From assembly GCA_030710605.1 (NCBI GenBank), contig CP092874.1:75110133-75174132 (forward strand): a stretch of 64,000 nucleotides of DNA, written 5' to 3'. Both the position numbers and the translations under genes were made by a program. Positions within the stretch are counted from its first letter, which is position 1. Every line of letters begins with the position of its first letter. This stretch comes from Cordylochernes scorpioides. Taxonomy: Eukaryota; Arthropoda; Arachnida; Pseudoscorpiones; Chernetidae. This document shows positions 41,406 through 51,526 of this stretch, piece by piece. A model generated the notes under the pieces. The model was not told the origin of the DNA. It saw only the letters and a list, made by a program, of their open reading frames with translations, and ran no database searches.

Positions 41406-41713
41406 TAAAATAATAAATACTTTGTTACAATATGAATTATTGTAAAAGTTTCAATTATCCAGCTCTCTCTAAAGGACACTTCAACTCTGCAATTAGATGT
41501 CCTTTACAGGGAGGTTCCAATGTATTACCAACCACTACGTGAGTTGACCATAATTTGGGACATAGGTGCCTGTGCTATTCTTAGTGTTGATTGGCAGGTA
41601 ATTAATTCTGTCGGTAGGTTCTGTTGGCTGATACAGCAAGTCTGCCTCTGTAGCTCACTAAGATATAGGAATTATAGTCTACCAGATGATAGCAGTACAA
41701 TAAAACCTACAGG

Positions 41714-41858
41714 GTTTGGCATACTTGAAAGTGCAAAGTCGAACTGCTTTTCACATGTGTATACATGTGGTGCACTTACAGTAAAAGCAGTCGTCAACCT
41801 CTACCCACCATGATTATCATGGCATGTACCACGTGTACTAGGGATAAGCAAAAAAAAA
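41714..41858 (+). mobile_element. SINE B, 5'-truncated
   Basis: GTGCAAAGTCGAACTGCTTT to GGGATAAGC-poly-A. Right-arm copy at ~46886-47032. Confidence 0.75.
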
Positions 41859-41944
41859 ACCAATAAAACCTCCATGAGAGGACACTCACGCTAGAGGACA
41901 CCTCTACAGGACAGTTTCCATTTACTAAAATTACCATTTTTACT

Positions 41945-42055
41945 AACACAAGGTAATAAGACCAAATCCAAATAAATAGTGTGTGACGTTTCGGTAAAAG
42001 CGTTGTTACCATCTTCAGACAAAAGTATTGAATGAGAAATTTTACCACAGCATGT
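41945..42055. mobile_element. Hammerhead-arm half element inside a P2 fragment
   Basis: ACACAAGGTAATAAGACC... with core at 41985-42018 (minus strand): CTGAAGA, GGTAACA/TTTTACC (one mismatch), GAAACGTC. The flanking ~41866-41944 is a P2 fragment. Right-arm counterpart 46733-46766. Confidence 0.72.
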
Positions 42056-42180
42056 TTTAAATAGTTACTGTTATCAAGTGTGTAAATAAGATGGCAGATA
42101 AGAAGAAGATAGTTTTCTGAGAAACACAGAATATTATTCTTAGAATTAAAAGTGGAAAAAACCCACTTTTTTTTTTTTTA

Positions 42181-43337
42181 CGAAGGCCATCCAATAAATA
42201 AGAGTTTCCCTATTTTTTTAACAAATAAACAACATTATTTACAATTATGCAGTTATTTTATTTTCATTATACAACTCATAGACTACTTCTCTACATAAAC
42301 CATTTCTGTCCAAACATTTTTGGAACCGTTGTAGCAATTTTTTGATGCCACTGTTGTACCAAGCCGTGTCCTGTCTTCGTAGCCAGTGGTTCGCCTCCGC
42401 CTGCACTTCGTCATCATTCGCAAAGAGCTTGTCGCTAAGGTGCAACTTGAGGGCTGGAAAAAGCTGGAAGTCGCTTGGGGCAAGATCCGGAGAATAAGGT
42501 GGATGTGTGAAAATTTCCCATTTGAAGTTTTCCAGCAACGTTTGGGTTGTTCGAGCTGCGTGAGGGCGAGCATTGTCATGGACGAGTAACACTTTCCAAG
42601 ACAAAAGTCCAGGACGTTTCCGTTTTATTGCAGCTCTGAGTTTAGTGAGGACTTCGCAGTACCTCGCAGCATTAACCATATTGTTTGGGGGCAGGTAGTC
42701 AACCAATAAAACACCCTTACAGTCCCAAAAGATGATAGCCATAACTTTGCCTGCAGAGATTGTGACCTTCGCCTTTTTTGGTGCACTTTCCTCAGGCTTC
42801 TTCCACACCGTGCTTTGTCGTTTTGTTTCTGGAGTTGAATGATGCACCCAGATTTCATCTCCAGTGACAATACGGGAAAACAGTTGATCTCCGTCTCTTC
42901 AATGCATTTCCAGGAAAGCTCGGGCTGCCTCCATCCGTTGTTGCTTGTGATTTTCCGAGAGCAAACGCGGGAACCATATTGCGCAGACTTTGCGAAAATT
43001 CAAAACATCTGACATGATTGTTCCAATCGAAGAGCGTCCAATTTCGATTCCAGGAGGCAGTCGAATCATTATTTCGTCAATGGTGATGCGGAGATCTGCT
43101 TTCACCACATTCCGAACAGCAGCAACGGCTGCATTGTCCGTAGCAGTAATGGGCCTGCCGCTTCGCTCGTCCTCAAGCACGTTTTGCCGTCCTTCCTAGA
43201 ACCATTTGGATGCTCATACATTCTTCACCATTCACTGACACTAAATTGCGATGAATATTGGCCGCAGTTTCATTTTTCGCCGTGAAAAAACGAATTACAG
43301 AATGGAGTTTGCAAGTGGACGCGTTCACCAGTGAACT
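42181..43337 (-). pseudogene. Mariner transposon, 5'-truncated (left arm)
   Basis: The 3' end CGAAGGCCATCCAATAAATA is intact next to TA. The 5' terminal repeat is lost: the sequence breaks at ~43335 and joins 36 bp of Helitron 5'-end sequence. The transposase reads on the minus strand (43180-42245) with an in-frame TGA after LEMH and an intact D-D34-D triad in its second half (VHDNARPH ... SPDLAPSDF). The partner is the full-length right copy. Confidence 0.88.
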
Positions 43338-43372
43338 TCACACAGACAGAATAAGGCAATTATATATTTCTT
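43338..43372 (-). mobile_element. Helitron 5'-end fragment at mariner breakpoint
   Basis: AACTTCACACAGACAGAATA-AGGCAATTATATA is the reverse complement of the first ~40 nt of the Helitron at 41047. The right arm has mariner sequence here instead. Confidence 0.7.
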
Positions 43373-43391
43373 ATAAATAGATACTTTTCTC

Positions 43392-43424
43392 AATGTTTCA
43401 ACAAAGATCTTTTGTCTTCGTCAG
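43392..43424 (-). ncRNA. Hammerhead-like motif, family 2
   Basis: Minus strand CTGACGA, stem II ACAAA/TTTGT, GAAACATT. The same element on the right arm (44866-44898) reads GAAACGTT. Confidence 0.65.
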
Positions 43425-43479
43425 GAAAAATATAAGAAAATAAGACCTAATTCAAATAATTTAATAATGTGTGACGTTT

Positions 43480-44170
43480 TGGCAACAGCATTGTCACCAT
43501 CATCAGCCAAAAGAATAAAATTTCATCAGGACAAATAAAGCATTTGGCAAGACGTTAAAAATTATATAAAATATTGTAGAGAATAATTTTTAATGCCTTG
43601 CCAAAAGATTTATTTTTATTTCTCTTGATGAAGACAAAATAGTTTTGTTGAAATGTTGAGAAACTAAAACTTTAACTGGCTGTCATTTTAAAGAAATATG
43701 AGCGCCGGCCAGACAACCGCAATCTTCAAGTTAACCAATTGAATAAATCGTGTGTTGAGTTTTGTTGTTGCCATCACCAGACAAGGAAAAAAGAACACTA
43801 GATTATGAAAAAAAGGACTACAAGAGACAATTCAAAGAAGCCTTTTTTATTCAAAAGACATGTTTAAATTAATAGAATGGAAGAAAGAGGAAATATAAAT
43901 GATATTTACAGATATGCCTTTAATTATATTTAAAAAATCCACTTTTAATTCAAAGAAGAATATTTCAAGTTGTCTTAAAAAACTATTTTTCCCTATCTGT
44001 TATCTTGTTTAAACACTTGATAGCAGTACTATTTAAGAACTTTCTGTGGTATTTTTTCTCATTTATTCTTTTGTTTGATGATGGTGACAATGCTGTTGCT
44101 GAAACGTCACACACTATTAAATTATTTGTATTAGATCCTTTTTTCTTGTATCTATAATCCAAATTGTGCT
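43480..44170. other. Hammerhead-related repeats up to the gap
   Basis: Contains a family 1b core with G-to-A change (GACGTTTTGGCAACAG, ~43476), a decayed family 2 motif (TTGATGAAGAC...GAAATGTT, ~43625-43660) and a plus-strand family 1b motif with TTGATGA (~44085-44112). 43737-44170 has no right-arm partner because the gap intervenes. Confidence 0.55.
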
Positions 44171-44270
44171 NNNNNNNNNNNNNNNNNNNNNNNNNNNNNN
44201 NNNNNNNNNNNNNNNNNNNNNNNNNNNNNNNNNNNNNNNNNNNNNNNNNNNNNNNNNNNNNNNNNNNNNN
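44171..44270. other. Assembly gap (100 N)
   Basis: Exactly 100 N, a conventional scaffold gap of unknown size, located at the axis of the inverted duplication. Confidence 0.99.
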
Positions 44271-44499
44271 TTAACTTGAAGATTGCAGTTGTCTGTAGTT
44301 TCTCAACATTTCAACAAAACTATTTTGTCTTCATCAAGAGAAATAAAAATAAATCTTTTGGCAAGGCATTAAAAATTATTCTCTACAATATTTTATATAA
44401 TTTTTAACGTCTTGCCAAATGTTTTATTTGTCCTGATGAAATTTTATTCTTTTGGCTGATGATGGTGACAATGCTGTTGCCAAAACGTCACACATTATT

Positions 44500-44815
44500 T
44501 TTTTAATTTTTTTTTTTTAACTTATCCCTAGTACACGTGGTATAGGCCATGATAATCATGGTGGGTAGTTAGCGACTGCTTTTTACTGTAAGCGCACCAC
44601 ATGTCTACACATGTGAAAAGTAGTTCGACTTTGTACTTACAAATGTGCCAGAGCCCGTTTGGTTACTTGCACTCGCTGGTGGGGTTGGACTTTTGCAAGA
44701 ATCGGGGGCCATTGGAGCATTTTTTTTAAACAGAAAAAAGTGTCCAATGCGGGAATCGAACCCGGGTTGTAGTGGTCGAAAACCAAACGGTTTAACCAGC
44801 CTTCCACCGACCCCC
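44500..44815 (-). mobile_element. SINE B, full length, right arm only
   Basis: Poly-T tail side at 44500, head GGGGGTCGGTGG at 44815; B box GGGTTCGATTCCCGC. Inserted in a hammerhead element (CACATTATT / CACATATTATT around it). The left arm lacks it at the matching place. Confidence 0.85.
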
Positions 44816-44865
44816 TCACATATTATTAAATTATTTGAATTAGGTCTTATTTTCTTGTATTTTTC

Positions 44866-44898
44866 CTGACGAAGACAAAAGATCTTTGTTGAAACGTT
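44866..44898 (+). ncRNA. Hammerhead ribozyme motif, family 2, full consensus core
   Basis: CTGACGA, stem II ACAAA-(AGATC)-TTTGT extended by a GT pair, GAAAC, GTT. Stem III again ACGT. Followed by TGAGAAAATAAAACTTTAAC. Confidence 0.72.
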
Positions 44899-45246
44899 GA
44901 GAAAATAAAACTTTAACTGGCCAAAGTATCTATTTATAAGAAATATTTAATCAGTCTTATTACCTTGTGTTTCTCTAATAGGGTATATAAACACAATGAG
45001 AGTACTCCAATCTGTATAGGGCAAAACTACAGTAGAACCTCCCTGTAAAAGACACCTAATTGCAGAGCCAAAGTGTCCTTTAGGGAGAGGTGTCCTATTA
45101 CCAGAGAGTTAGATTATGAGAAAAATTATTTTGAGAGACAATATAAAGAAGCCTTTTTCATTCAAAAGAAATATGCTACAATTAACAGAATGGAAGAAAG
45201 AGGAAATATCAATGATATCTTTTAGATATGCTTTTAATTATATCTA

Positions 45247-46570
45247 CGAGGGCTATTCAATAAATAAGTTTCCCTATTTTTTTTTCTGCGAACGAAACGT
45301 TGTAAAAATTAGTTAGTAGTGTAAGAAATGGTCACTAGGATGCGTTGGAAGCGTGTGACCTTCAAAATCACGCTACTCGTACGCGCAAGTCTGTAGCACT
45401 TCAGTTTCCATGGAGCTACCACTGGTGAACGCGTCCACTTGCAAACTCCATTCTGTAATTCATTTTTCACGGCGAAAAATGAAACTGCGGCCAATATTCA
45501 TCGCAATTTAGTGTGAGTGAATGGTGAAGAATGTATGAGCATCCAAATGGTTCTAGGAAGGACGGCAAAACGTGCATGAGGACGAGCGAAGCGGCAGGCC
45601 CATTACTGCTACGGACAATGCAGCCATTGCTGCTGTTCGGAATGTGGTGAAAGCAGATCTCCGCGTCACCATTGACGAAATGATGATTCGACTGCCTCCT
45701 GGAATCGAAATTGGACGCTCTTCGATTGGAACAATCATGTCAGATGTTTTGAATTTTCGCAAAGTCTGCGCAAGATGGGTCCTGCGTTTGCTCTCGGAAA
45801 ATCACAAGCAACAACAGATGGAGGCAGCCCGAGCTTTCCTGGAAATGCATTGAAGTGATGGAGATCAACTGTTTTCCCGTATTGTCACTGGAGATGAAAT
45901 CTGGGTGCATCATTCAACTCCAGAAACAAAACGACAAAGCATGGTGTGGAAGAAGTCTGAGGAAAGTGCACCAAAAAAGGCGAAGGTCACAATCTCTGCA
46001 GGCAAAGTTATGGCTATCGTCTTTTGGGACTGTAAGGGTGTTTTATTGGTTGACTACCTGCCCCCAAACACTATGGTTAATGCTGTGAGTTACTGCGAAG
46101 TCCTCACTAAACTCAGAGCTGCAATAAAACGGAAACGTCCTGGACTTTTGTCTCGGAAAGTGTTACTCGTCCATGACAATGCTCACCCCCACGCAGCTCG
46201 AACAACCCAAACGTTGCTGGAAAACTTCAAATGGGAAATTTTCACACATCCACCTTATTCTCCGGATCTTGCCCCAAGCGACTTCCATCTTTTTCCAGCC
46301 CTCAAGTTGCACCTTGGAGGCAAGCACTTTGCGAATGATGACAAAGTGCAGGCGGAAGCGAACCACTGGCTACGAAGACAGGACACGGCTTGGTACAACA
46401 GTGGTATCAAAAAATTGCTACAACAGTTCCAAAAATGTTTGGACAGAAAAGGTGATTATGTAGAGAAGTAGTCTATGAGTTGTATAATGAAAATAAAATA
46501 ACTGCATAATTGTAAATAATGTTGTTTATTTGTTAAAAAATAGAGAAACTTATTTATTGGATGGCCTTCG
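45247..46570 (+). mobile_element. Full-length mariner transposon (right arm)
   Basis: 1324 bp with inverted ends CGAGGGCTATTCAATAAATA / CGAAGGCCATCCAATAAATA (reverse complement of the right end), flanked by TA. Carries a transposase pseudogene. Confidence 0.9.
45572..46471 (+). pseudogene. Mariner transposase (D-D34-D) with one in-frame stop
   Basis: One frame from the DERSGRPITATDN hinge through the HTH (GIEIGRSSIGTIMSDVL). A TGA at ~45851-45853 follows LEMH, then GDEIWVHH (first Asp), VHDNAHPH (second Asp) and SPDLAPSDFHLFP (third Asp); 34 residues separate the last two. The N-terminus before 45572 has another stop. The same TGA is in the left-arm copy, so it predates the duplication or haplotype split. 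Confidence 0.88.
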
Positions 46571-46732
46571 TAAAAAAAAAAAGTGCGTTTTTTCCACTTT
46601 TAATTCTAAGAATAATATTCTGCATTTTTCTCAGAAAACTATCTTCTTCTTATCTGCTATCTTATTTACACACTTGATAACAGTAACTATTTAAAACATG
46701 CTGTGGTAAAATTTCTCATTCAATACTTTTGT

Positions 46733-46766
46733 CTGAAGATGGTAACAATGCTTTTACCGAAACATC
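46733..46766 (+). ncRNA. Hammerhead-like motif, family 1 (ATC variant)
   Basis: CTGAAGA, GGTAACA/TTTTACC, GAAACATC. Counterpart of 41985-42018, which keeps GTC. Confidence 0.6.
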
Positions 46767-46885
46767 ACACACTATTTATTTGGTCTTATTACCTTGTGTT
46801 AGTAAAAATGGTAATTTTAGTAAATGGAAACTGTCCTGTAGAGGTGTCCTCTAGCGTGAGTGTCCTCTCATGGAGGTTTTATTGT

Positions 46886-47032
46886 TTTTTTTTGCTTATC
46901 CCTTGTACACGTGGTACATGCCATGATAATCATGGTGGATAGAGGTTGACGACTGCTTTTACTGTAAGTGCACCACATGTCTACACGTGTGAAAAGCAGT
47001 TCGATTTTGCACTTTCAAGTATGCCAGAGCCC
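46886..47032 (-). mobile_element. SINE B, truncated
   Basis: Poly-T then GCTTATCCCTTGTACACG through AAAGCAGTTCG; mirrors 41714-41858. Confidence 0.72.
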
Positions 47033-47966
47033 TGTAGGTTTTATTGTACTGCTATCATCTGGTAGACTATAATTCCTACATCTTAGTGAGCTACAGAGGC
47101 AGACTTGCTGTATCAGCCAACAGAACCTACCGACAGAATTAATTACCTGCCAATCAACACTAAGAATAGCACAGGCACCTATGTGCCTCCGCCCAAATTA
47201 TGGTCAACACACGTAGTGGTGGGTAATACAGTGGAACCTCCCTGTAAAGGACATCTAATTGCAGAGTCGAAGTGTCCTTTAGAGAGAGCTGGATAATTGA
47301 AACTATTTACAATAATTCATATTGTAACAAAGTATTTATTAGCAGAGTATTATTATTATATTTTGTTATACTCTGTACACTTCCCTCTTTTGCTTATCTT
47401 TTGTTTATCACTCATAGTTTGTTCTTGCCTGAAATAAATTGTTGTCTCATCCCGAGGTTTGTCTTTCCTAATTTTCCATGTGGCAATATTGTAGTAGAGT
47501 AGGTAACAGAATTGTCAAAAAGAGGAATATAACAATGACTTCTTGAAGCTGAAAGATAAGATAGGAGGAAGTGATACTGATTACACATTTTTAATCCAAA
47601 GATTTGCTTAAAAACTTTTGGCCTTGTTTTCCCATTATTATATTTTAGTTTTCAATTCAGTTTTATATATTTTCAATATATTCATTATATATAAAGATTA
47701 TAAATGGGGTATACCTACTTTTGTTTCTTTTAGGAATTGTCAGTTAAAAAGGCCAAAAATAATATTCTTGATTTATAAAGAATACAGCAGAAACTTTTTG
47801 TAAAGGACAACACCTAGTTGCAGAGCCAAAGTGTCCTTTAGGGAGAAGTGTCCTCTTTCCAGAGAGTTGTTAATTAGTAAGAATGATAATTTTGGCAATG
47901 GAAACTGTCCTTTGTAGAGGTGTTCTTTCATAGAGGTTTTAATAAAAATCGCTGTTCAGCAAGGTA

Positions 47967-48124
47967 CAGTTAAACCTGTCTATGGCACTCCCTCTAAATA
48001 GCACCCGATTTTAAATACATAGTATGATGCGATTTATATTAAAAGTGACCTGTCTATAGCACCCTCTCTATAGCACTCTATTTTGGTGAGTCCCTAGAGG
48101 GGGCGCTATAGACAGGTTTAACTG
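47967..48124. mobile_element. P3 MITE
   Basis: CAGTTAAACCTGTCTATGGC / GACAGGTTTAACTG; mirror of 40320-40477. Confidence 0.83.
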
Positions 48125-48414
48125 TATTGTTAAAGGCAGAGATCACATGCAGCAAAGTTTTTTTTTTCTTATTCTAGCTTATAACACTAACCCAAAGGTT
48201 TTGAACTAATGGTCCGTCTTCAGAGACAAAGTATTTTATATGTATTGATATCCTTTTGAAGATATTGTAATCCAAGGACTTATACTTTCAATACAGGAGG
48301 AATATATTAGCTTTTTTTTGCACTTAGTATTTTATTATACTTCCACAACTGAACTACTTGTTGAAATATAATAAAGTATCAAGTATGGTAAAGCACAATT
48401 TTTTATTCTTTTGT

Positions 48415-48448
48415 CTGATGATGGTGACAATGCTGTTGCCGAAACATC
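48415..48448 (+). ncRNA. Hammerhead-like motif, family 1b (ATC variant)
   Basis: CTGATGA, GGTGACA/TGTTGCC, GAAACATC; mirror of 39996-40029. Confidence 0.62.
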
Positions 48449-48501
48449 ACACACTATTAAATTATTTGGATTAGGTCTTATTACCTTGTGTTTATAATCT
48501 A

Positions 48502-48927
48502 CTAGTCGAATGACCCGGGTAACACCCGTGTTTTACCCGATTGAATGTTTTGATTCAAATACTATTTGTTACAATTATAAATTGGCGCCTTATATAAATG
48601 CATATGTTAGTTAATAACTATAGCCTATGTGCTTTATCTGTCTATGTACTGTTGGCTTCCGTAGGCGTCTCTTACTGGGAAAAAGAAAGAGAGGATTCCA
48701 TTTGGTTATTAACTAATATATGCATTTATTTAAGGAGCGACCCGCTCCAACACAATGGTTACAAAAACGAAAAAGCGAGTGGGGGGGGGGGGGGGGGGCA
48801 TGATGGGGGGGCAAAGGTGGCGTGATCGTAGCCAACCAATAGGAGGGCGCCATTCCAAAAAAAAAGCAAACGGTGACAGAGATGACTGATTAAGAGATGA
48901 AGAATGATGCTCATAACTGTATAGAGA
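48502..48927 (-). mobile_element. Non-autonomous Helitron (right copy)
   Basis: Mirror of 39479-39942. The 3' end on the minus strand reads ...CACGGGTGTTACCCGGGTCA then CTAG. Has a long poly-G run at ~48780-48798 and the gypsy-like LTR end (~48652-48700). Confidence 0.78.
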
Positions 48928-49319
48928 ATAATCCAAATTGTGCCTCATCATAGGTCTTATTTCTTGTATTAAAAGTATCAAGTTTAAAAATCCAATATAT
49001 GTGTGCCTTTTGTATTGAAATGTGTTTGGTCTTGTAAATCTCACATCTATAATTCAAATAGTACCTCATTACTTGTTTCTATTAAATATGGTATGAAAGA
49101 ATTTTTTAAGTTTAGAATTCCTGTTAACATATACACTAAAACCTCCATGAGATGAAACCTGCACTAGAAGACACCTCTCTACAAAGGACAGTTTTCATTT
49201 TCTAAATTACATTTTTTACTATTTAGCAACTCTCCGGTAAGAGGACAGCTCTCCCTAAAGGAAACTTTGGCTCTGCAATTAGATGTCCTTAAAAGGCCTC
49301 ATCAAGTCACATAATGGAA

Positions 49320-49540
49320 AATCTTCTTTCTTATCTCCACTCAATCATATTAGGGTATCAAGCATGCAGAGCTTGAGACTTTTGATGGAGTCTGCAGGAA
49401 ATGAGTAGAGCTCATCAATAGATGAGCCAATAGTCATTAATGTAGTTTGGGGCAGCAGGTTGAGAATTGCAATATGGAAAGTTGACTTACTTGATGATGT
49501 TCCAAGATCCTTTGTTTCAGGAATGGATGGCATTACATGA
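49320..49540 (-). mobile_element. LINE-like 3' fragment (right copy)
   Basis: Mirror of 38857-39085; begins TCTTCTTTCTTATCTCCACT on the plus strand. Confidence 0.6.
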
Positions 49541-49794
49541 TCCAAATAGGTAAATGTGACATTTTGGTAACAGCAATGTGCGAGGATATGGTTACAAGGC
49601 AGCTACTGAAACTCCACACAGAGAACACTTTTTTGGTCTTGTCATTGTGATAATTTACAATTAATTTTTGTGGTAGAGAAATAGACTTTAACACAGTAAT
49701 CTTGGTGACATTCCACACTCAACAATAAGTTCACATTACAAGTAATTAGCTACCTTTCAAAAAGATCATTGAAAATTTCAATTTGTTTTAAAAA

Positions 49795-49945
49795 TAATGA
49801 GTTCTAAAAACAAGGTAATAAGACCAAATCCAAATAAATAAATAGTGTGTGACGTTTCGGTAACAGCATTGTTACCGAAAGGTCACCCACTATTTATTTA
49901 TTTGGATTTGGTCTTATTACCTTGTGTTTATAATCTATAATCCAA
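49795..49945. mobile_element. Compact hammerhead-arm hairpin
   Basis: Arms AACAAGGTAATAAGACC... joined through GTGTGTGACGTTTCGGTAAC / GTTACCGAAAGGTCACCC, followed by the tail TTTATAATCTATAATCC. Mirror of 38495-38640. Confidence 0.7.
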
Positions 49946-50129
49946 ATTTTGCATTATCAAAATAACGAGTTGAATAAAAATATTTTAACTCTTTGTACCA
50001 TAATCCAAACTAAATTAAAATGATAAAGCACAATTTGTATTATAGATATAAGAAAATAAGACCTAATACAAATAATTTAATATTGTGGGACGTTTCAGTA
50101 ACAGCATCATCAGACATCTTATTGTCTTC

Positions 50130-50437
50130 TTCATCTTTCTTATCTCCACACTGGGTGAAGTAGAATGCATCTTTCTTTGTCATTAAGACTGGGAGCACTA
50201 CTCAGTGGCAGGCGGACTTAGCTCCAAAAGAAATGACTGCCTCTGATATGAGGAACAGACGCCATGTACAGCCGCTCCTAACATGGAGTACAGACGCTGC
50301 TCATTTTGTATCCCTGGATTAGGAATCCTTACAGGGTACTATCAGCCGGGCCAGCTGAGCCCAGGTTTTTTAGTGAGCTTGTTACTGCTCCCCCTCCTCC
50401 TTTTTCATCCGGGCTTGGGACTTGCAAAGGCAAAGTA
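50130..50437 (-). mobile_element. Repeat A (right copy), nested in hammerhead element
   Basis: Mirror of 37905-38205: ...GGCAGGCGGACTTAGCTCC to TTGGGACTTGCAAAGGC. Confidence 0.75.
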
Positions 50438-50446
50438 TTCTTTTGT

Positions 50447-50480
50447 CTGATGATGGTAATAATGCTGTTACCGAAACGTC
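50447..50480 (+). ncRNA. Hammerhead ribozyme motif (family 1), full consensus
   Basis: CTGATGA, T, stem II GGTAATA-(ATGC)... pairing with TGTTACC, GAAACGTC. The left-arm counterpart (37860-37893) carries CTGATGG, a core-breaking change. Confidence 0.78.
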
Positions 50481-50509
50481 ACACACTATGACCAAATAAA
50501 TACATATGT

Positions 50510-50621
50510 AGAACGAAGTTTGACAATTATACCGCAAATGTTTTGTTTAAAAGAAACATTTGTGGTATAATTGTCAAACTTCGTTCTACAATCATATAAG
50601 CCGCATTATATTGTATTATGA
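50510..50621. mobile_element. Hairpin retroposon present only in the right arm
   Basis: 112 bp: ~33-bp arms (AGAACGAAGTTTGACAATTA...) meeting near GTTTTGTTTAAAAGAAAC, then a one-sided tail ACAATCATATAAGCCGCATT... Flanked by AATACATATGT (50499-50509) / AATACATACGT (50622-50632). The left arm has a single uninterrupted copy of the target near 37825-37840. Confidence 0.82.
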
Positions 50622-50645
50622 AATACATACGTGTTTATATAAATA

Positions 50646-50822
50646 CAGTTAAACCTGTCTATAGCGCCCCCTCTGAATAGCACCTCCCTCTCTATAGCAC
50701 CCGATTTTAAATAAGTAGTACGATGTGATTTACATTAAAAGTGACCTGGCTATAGCACCCCCTCTCTATAGCACCCTATTTTGGCGAGTCTCAAGAGGGG
50801 GCGCTATAGACAGGTTTAACTG
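50646..50822. mobile_element. P3 MITE
   Basis: Mirror of 37635-37811, same ends. Confidence 0.87.
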
Positions 50823-51379
50823 TATAATAAATAAAAATGCGAATATAAATAATGTTTCTAATCTATAATCCAAATGGTACCTAAACATTGTATAAGTACA
50901 ACATACATACAGTTCTAATTGAAGATGATAAGGCACAATTTGGATTAGAGATTATAAACACAAAGTAATAAGACCAAATCCAAATAAATAAATAGTGTGT
51001 GACATTTCAGTAACCGCGTTGTTACCATCTTCAGGCAAAAGTACTGAATGAATGAAAATGAAATGAGAATGAAAAAAAAAAGTAGGTTTTTTCCACTCTT
51101 AATTCTAAGAATAATATTCTGTGTTTTTCAGAAAACTTTCTTCTTCTTATCTGCTATCTTGTTTACCCACTTGATAACAGTAACTATTTAAAACATGCTG
51201 TGGTAAATTATAAAGCACAATTTGGATTATAGATTATAATACAAGAAAATAAGACCTAATCCAAATAATTTAATAGTGTGTGATGTTTCGGCAACAGCAT
51301 TGTCACCATTATCAGACAAAAGAATTTTTAAAAATAAATTATAATAATAAATAAAAAAGTTTTTTTTTTATTCTTTTGT

Positions 51380-51413
51380 CTGATGATGTTGACAATGCTG
51401 TTGCTGAAACGTC
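51380..51413 (+). ncRNA. Hammerhead-like motif (family 1b)
   Basis: CTGATGA, weak stem II (GTTGACA / TGTTGCT with mismatch), GAAACGTC. Mirror of 37037-37070. Confidence 0.6.
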
Positions 51414-51492
51414 ACACACTATTAAATTATTTGGATTAGGTCTTATTTTCTTGTATTATGCTGTGGTAAAATTTCTCATTCAGTACTTTTGT

Positions 51493-51526
51493 CTGAAGAT
51501 GGTAACAACACTGTTACCGAAACGTC
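51493..51526 (+). ncRNA. Hammerhead ribozyme motif (family 1), full consensus
   Basis: CTGAAGA, T, GGTAACA-ACAC-TGTTACC, GAAACGTC; identical core to its mirror at 36924-36957. Confidence 0.8.

Larger units (their letters stand above)
17409..43736 (+). repeat. Left arm of giant inverted duplication
   Basis: This sequence recurs reverse-complemented at 44271-64000. Matched landmarks include the DNAJC3 3' UTR, the Tigger transposase, mariner copies, P2/P3 transposons and hammerhead elements. Arm-specific content on the left: 20290-24497, 24577-31455 and 41047-41405. The 434 bp from 43737 to the gap has no partner in the window. Confidence 0.95.
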
